Source of the DNA: Roseivivax sp. GX 12232
Lineage (GTDB): Bacteria > Pseudomonadota > Alphaproteobacteria > Rhodobacterales > Rhodobacteraceae
Length of the DNA: 64,000 nt
Direction: 5' to 3'
Assembly: GCF_021272185.1 (NCBI RefSeq)
Contig: NZ_JAJSEC010000004.1
Location: 310,001-374,000, forward strand
Made by a program: the position numbers and the translations under genes. The notes under the pieces are model-generated. The model worked only from the letters and a program-made list of their open reading frames with translations, was not told where the DNA came from and ran no database searches. Position 1 is the first letter of the stretch; every line of letters begins with the position of its first letter. This document shows positions 62,351-64,000 of the stretch, piece after piece.

Positions 62351-63942
62351 TGCAGCCAGACCTCGACCCGCCGATTCGCACCACGGCCCCATTGGGTGTC
62401 GTCGCAGGCCATGGGCATGGCCTCGCCGAAGGCTTCGGTGGCGATCTCGATCCGTTCCAGCTCGGCGGCATCCGCCTCGGCCAGCACCGCGTCGCGGACC
62501 GCCTCGGCGCGCTTGCGCGCGATGGCAAGGTTGGCGGCAGCCGGGCCGGCGCCATCGGAAAAGCCCGCAAAAAGCAGACGGCGGTTGTCGAAGACCCCGG
62601 CCTCGATGTCGGCGGCGAGGTTTTGCACGTTGGCGCGGCTTTGCGCGTCGAGACGCGCAGACCCGGGCTCAAAACGAAAGGATGTGGTCAATCGATTGAG
62701 CGGAGCAAGTTCCGCCTGAAGCCGCTTCAAGGCAGAAAGGCCTTCGGGCCCTTCAGCCACAGCTATTGCATTTGCGAGACGCGCGCCCTGGTCCGAGATC
62801 GGCACTTCCTCGGGGGCCTGGTCGGTGAAGCCGACTCGCCGGATCACGTTCTGGGCCGGGGCCGAGGCGGTATAGGCGATGAAATCCCGTCCGATCTTCG
62901 GCAGGCGCCTGGCCGGCAGATACAGGAAGAGCGGCGCGGTCAGGGGCCAGTCCTCGGTCTTGATGGTGCGCCGCCCGGCGTCGAGGGTGAAGCCGCAAGG
63001 GCCGGTCAGGGCGAGGCGCTTGGCGAGACCCGTCTCGGAATGGCTGGCGATACCGAGACCGAACGGATCGACGGCCAGGGCGGCGGCCAGCGCATCTTGG
63101 CTCTCGTGGCGGATGACCGCGCCATCGGAAGCCTCGGGCAGAGGGCGACCAAGGCGCGCCTCGATCGATTGGGCCAGCCCCGATCGGGGTGCGGGCAGAT
63201 GCAACACGACCGGCGCGTCCGGTCCGCCAAGTGCCGTCCAATTGGCGATCTTGCCGGACAGGACCGCGCTCAGGCCCGACAGCGAAATCTGATCGACCGG
63301 GTTGCCCGGGGCGACCACGGGCACCATGGCGTCGAGCGCGAGCACGCGGGACCATTTCGCCTGGGTCAGATCGCCCAGGCCTGCCTCGCGCGCCTGGGCC
63401 GCTTCGCGCGGGGTGATCTCGCGCAGCGCCATGACCATGTCGGCTTCATCCGCCAGAAGATCCGCGAAGCCCTCGTCCGTGTAGGTGCTGTAGATGCGGA
63501 AACGTGCGGCGGGGGCGCCGCTGGTCTCGTCGATGAGGCGGTAGAGGGTCACACGGGGCCCCAGGGCCGCGCGCTCCGTGCGGTAGCCTTCGCGCAGGGC
63601 GAATCCTTCGATCAGGGCGGGCAGCAACACGCGGCCAATGGTGGCGGAGCCGGAGAAACGCAGCTCGGCGACGAAGTTCGTGAGGGATGGGCAAGCGATC
63701 CCGTCGCAGGAGACGCCGGAGGCATCGACGGTCAACTCGCCGTATTCCGAGCGGATTCGGTAGTATTCGCCGTCAAAGCCCAGAAGCGTGCCGGACAGCG
63801 AGACGCCGCCGTCCTGCGAGCGCAGGGTCACATCTTCGGCGCTGGCTTGAGACACGGCCAGCAGCAGGGCCGCGGCCATCAGGGCGGCGCGGGTAGCGCA
63901 TCGGGCGGCAAGTCTGCGGATGAGAAAAATGGTGCCCCCCAA
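62347..63942 (-). CDS. Phosphate-type substrate-binding domain fused to an OmpA C-terminal domain
   Basis: A 531-aa envelope protein. The signal peptide ends in ALLLAVSQASA (about residues 22-35). The middle (about 90-370) resembles a PstS-like periplasmic binding protein (FSGSATIGRVLLPALIEGFALREGY, then VVAPGNPVDQISLSGLSAVLSGKIANW). The last about 110 residues are OmpA-like (GFSDGAGPAAANLAIARKRA with the peptidoglycan-binding Asp, and NRRVEVWLH with the Arg). It should be tethered to the cell wall and bind a small ligand, perhaps phosphate. The best start is the TTG at 63942, since the next ATG lies inside the signal. From 63943 to 64000 I see nothing. Confidence 0.88.
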   Translation of the reverse strand: MGGTIFLIRRLAARCATRAALMAAALLLAVSQASAEDVTLRSQDGGVSLSGTLLGFDGEYYRIRSEYGELTVDASGVSCDGIACPSLTNFVAELRFSGSATIGRVLLPALIEGFALREGYRTERAALGPRVTLYRLIDETSGAPAARFRIYSTYTDEGFADLLADEADMVMALREITPREAAQAREAGLGDLTQAKWSRVLALDAMVPVVAPGNPVDQISLSGLSAVLSGKIANWTALGGPDAPVVLHLPAPRSGLAQSIEARLGRPLPEASDGAVIRHESQDALAAALAVDPFGLGIASHSETGLAKRLALTGPCGFTLDAGRRTIKTEDWPLTAPLFLYLPARRLPKIGRDFIAYTASAPAQNVIRRVGFTDQAPEEVPISDQGARLANAIAVAEGPEGLSALKRLQAELAPLNRLTTSFRFEPGSARLDAQSRANVQNLAADIEAGVFDNRRLLFAGFSDGAGPAAANLAIARKRAEAVRDAVLAEADAAELERIEIATEAFGEAMPMACDDTQWGRGANRRVEVWLH

Positions 63943-64000
63943 GGTCGCCAGGATTTGCCCGCGCGACTTTTCCCGGAGGACCGCGGAATTTCAATAGGCG

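Overview
The window is a 64-kb piece of a GC-rich (roughly 70 percent by eye) alphaproteobacterial chromosome. It most resembles Rhodobacteraceae (the Roseobacter/Rhodobacter group). Supporting signs are the atpGDC end followed by an H-type lectin gene, TIGR02300 and YgjP-type genes, an SdhE gene, a GST-queG neighbourhood, an alphaproteobacterial direct-repeat LexA box and a CtrA-type box. I cannot name the species. Nearly everything is core or housekeeping coding sequence. I see no prophage, insertion sequence, CRISPR array, rRNA or plasmid gene. One tRNA is present, tRNA-Ala(GGC).

Layout. 1-2.7 kb: end of the ATP synthase operon (partial atpG, atpD, atpC), then a minisatellite and an H-type lectin gene. 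4.3-7.2 kb, minus strand: pyrB, a tail-anchored unknown, and a dihydroorotase-like gene that has lost catalytic residues. 7.3-12.2 kb: Fe-S-less uracil-DNA glycosylase, moaB, prs, DsbA-fold isomerase, alpha/beta hydrolase, plsY. 12.5-17.4 kb: RND efflux adaptor and pump. 18-24.5 kb: unknown, aminotransferase, XRE regulator, sdhE, MarR regulator, and a dimethylglycine/sarcosine dehydrogenase-type enzyme. 24.5-30 kb: accA, three LysE-type exporters, free Met-sulfoxide reductase, homocysteine methyltransferase, RluA. 30-37.5 kb, minus strand: truB, Trm112-like, LON-N, CnoX-like, xthA, aspartoacylase-like, Bcr-type MFS, 1-Cys peroxiredoxin. 37.6-41.4 kb: aldehyde dehydrogenase, GntR regulator, YgjP-type protease, TIGR02300, tRNA-Ala. 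42.6-49.6 kb: large MscS channel, orphan SOS-type dnaE2, ABM-domain protein, uppP. 49.8-56.3 kb: gltD, a GFA-domain gene, gltB. 56.4-64 kb: mtgA, GST, queG, a small secreted protein, msrB-msrA, radC, and a PBP-OmpA fusion.

The most unusual content is between genes. Five copies of a roughly 167-bp palindromic element lie downstream of genes, three of them between convergent genes and none between divergent genes. A second stem-loop repeat family recurs at three loci. Several intergenic minisatellites have fixed periods (54, 42, 49, 35, 45 and about 119 bp). The 49-bp array runs into one end of a dispersed element and probably arose from it. The 45-bp array runs up to the queG start codon.

Other points of interest are the pyrB operon with its degenerate dihydroorotase, the GFA gene overlapped on both sides between gltD and gltB, the orphan dnaE2 with a LexA box in its promoter, the CtrA-type box before radC, the palindrome in front of the GntR gene, and a neighbourhood combining methionine metabolism with LysE-type exporters. 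All assignments come from reading the sequence; no database search was run.
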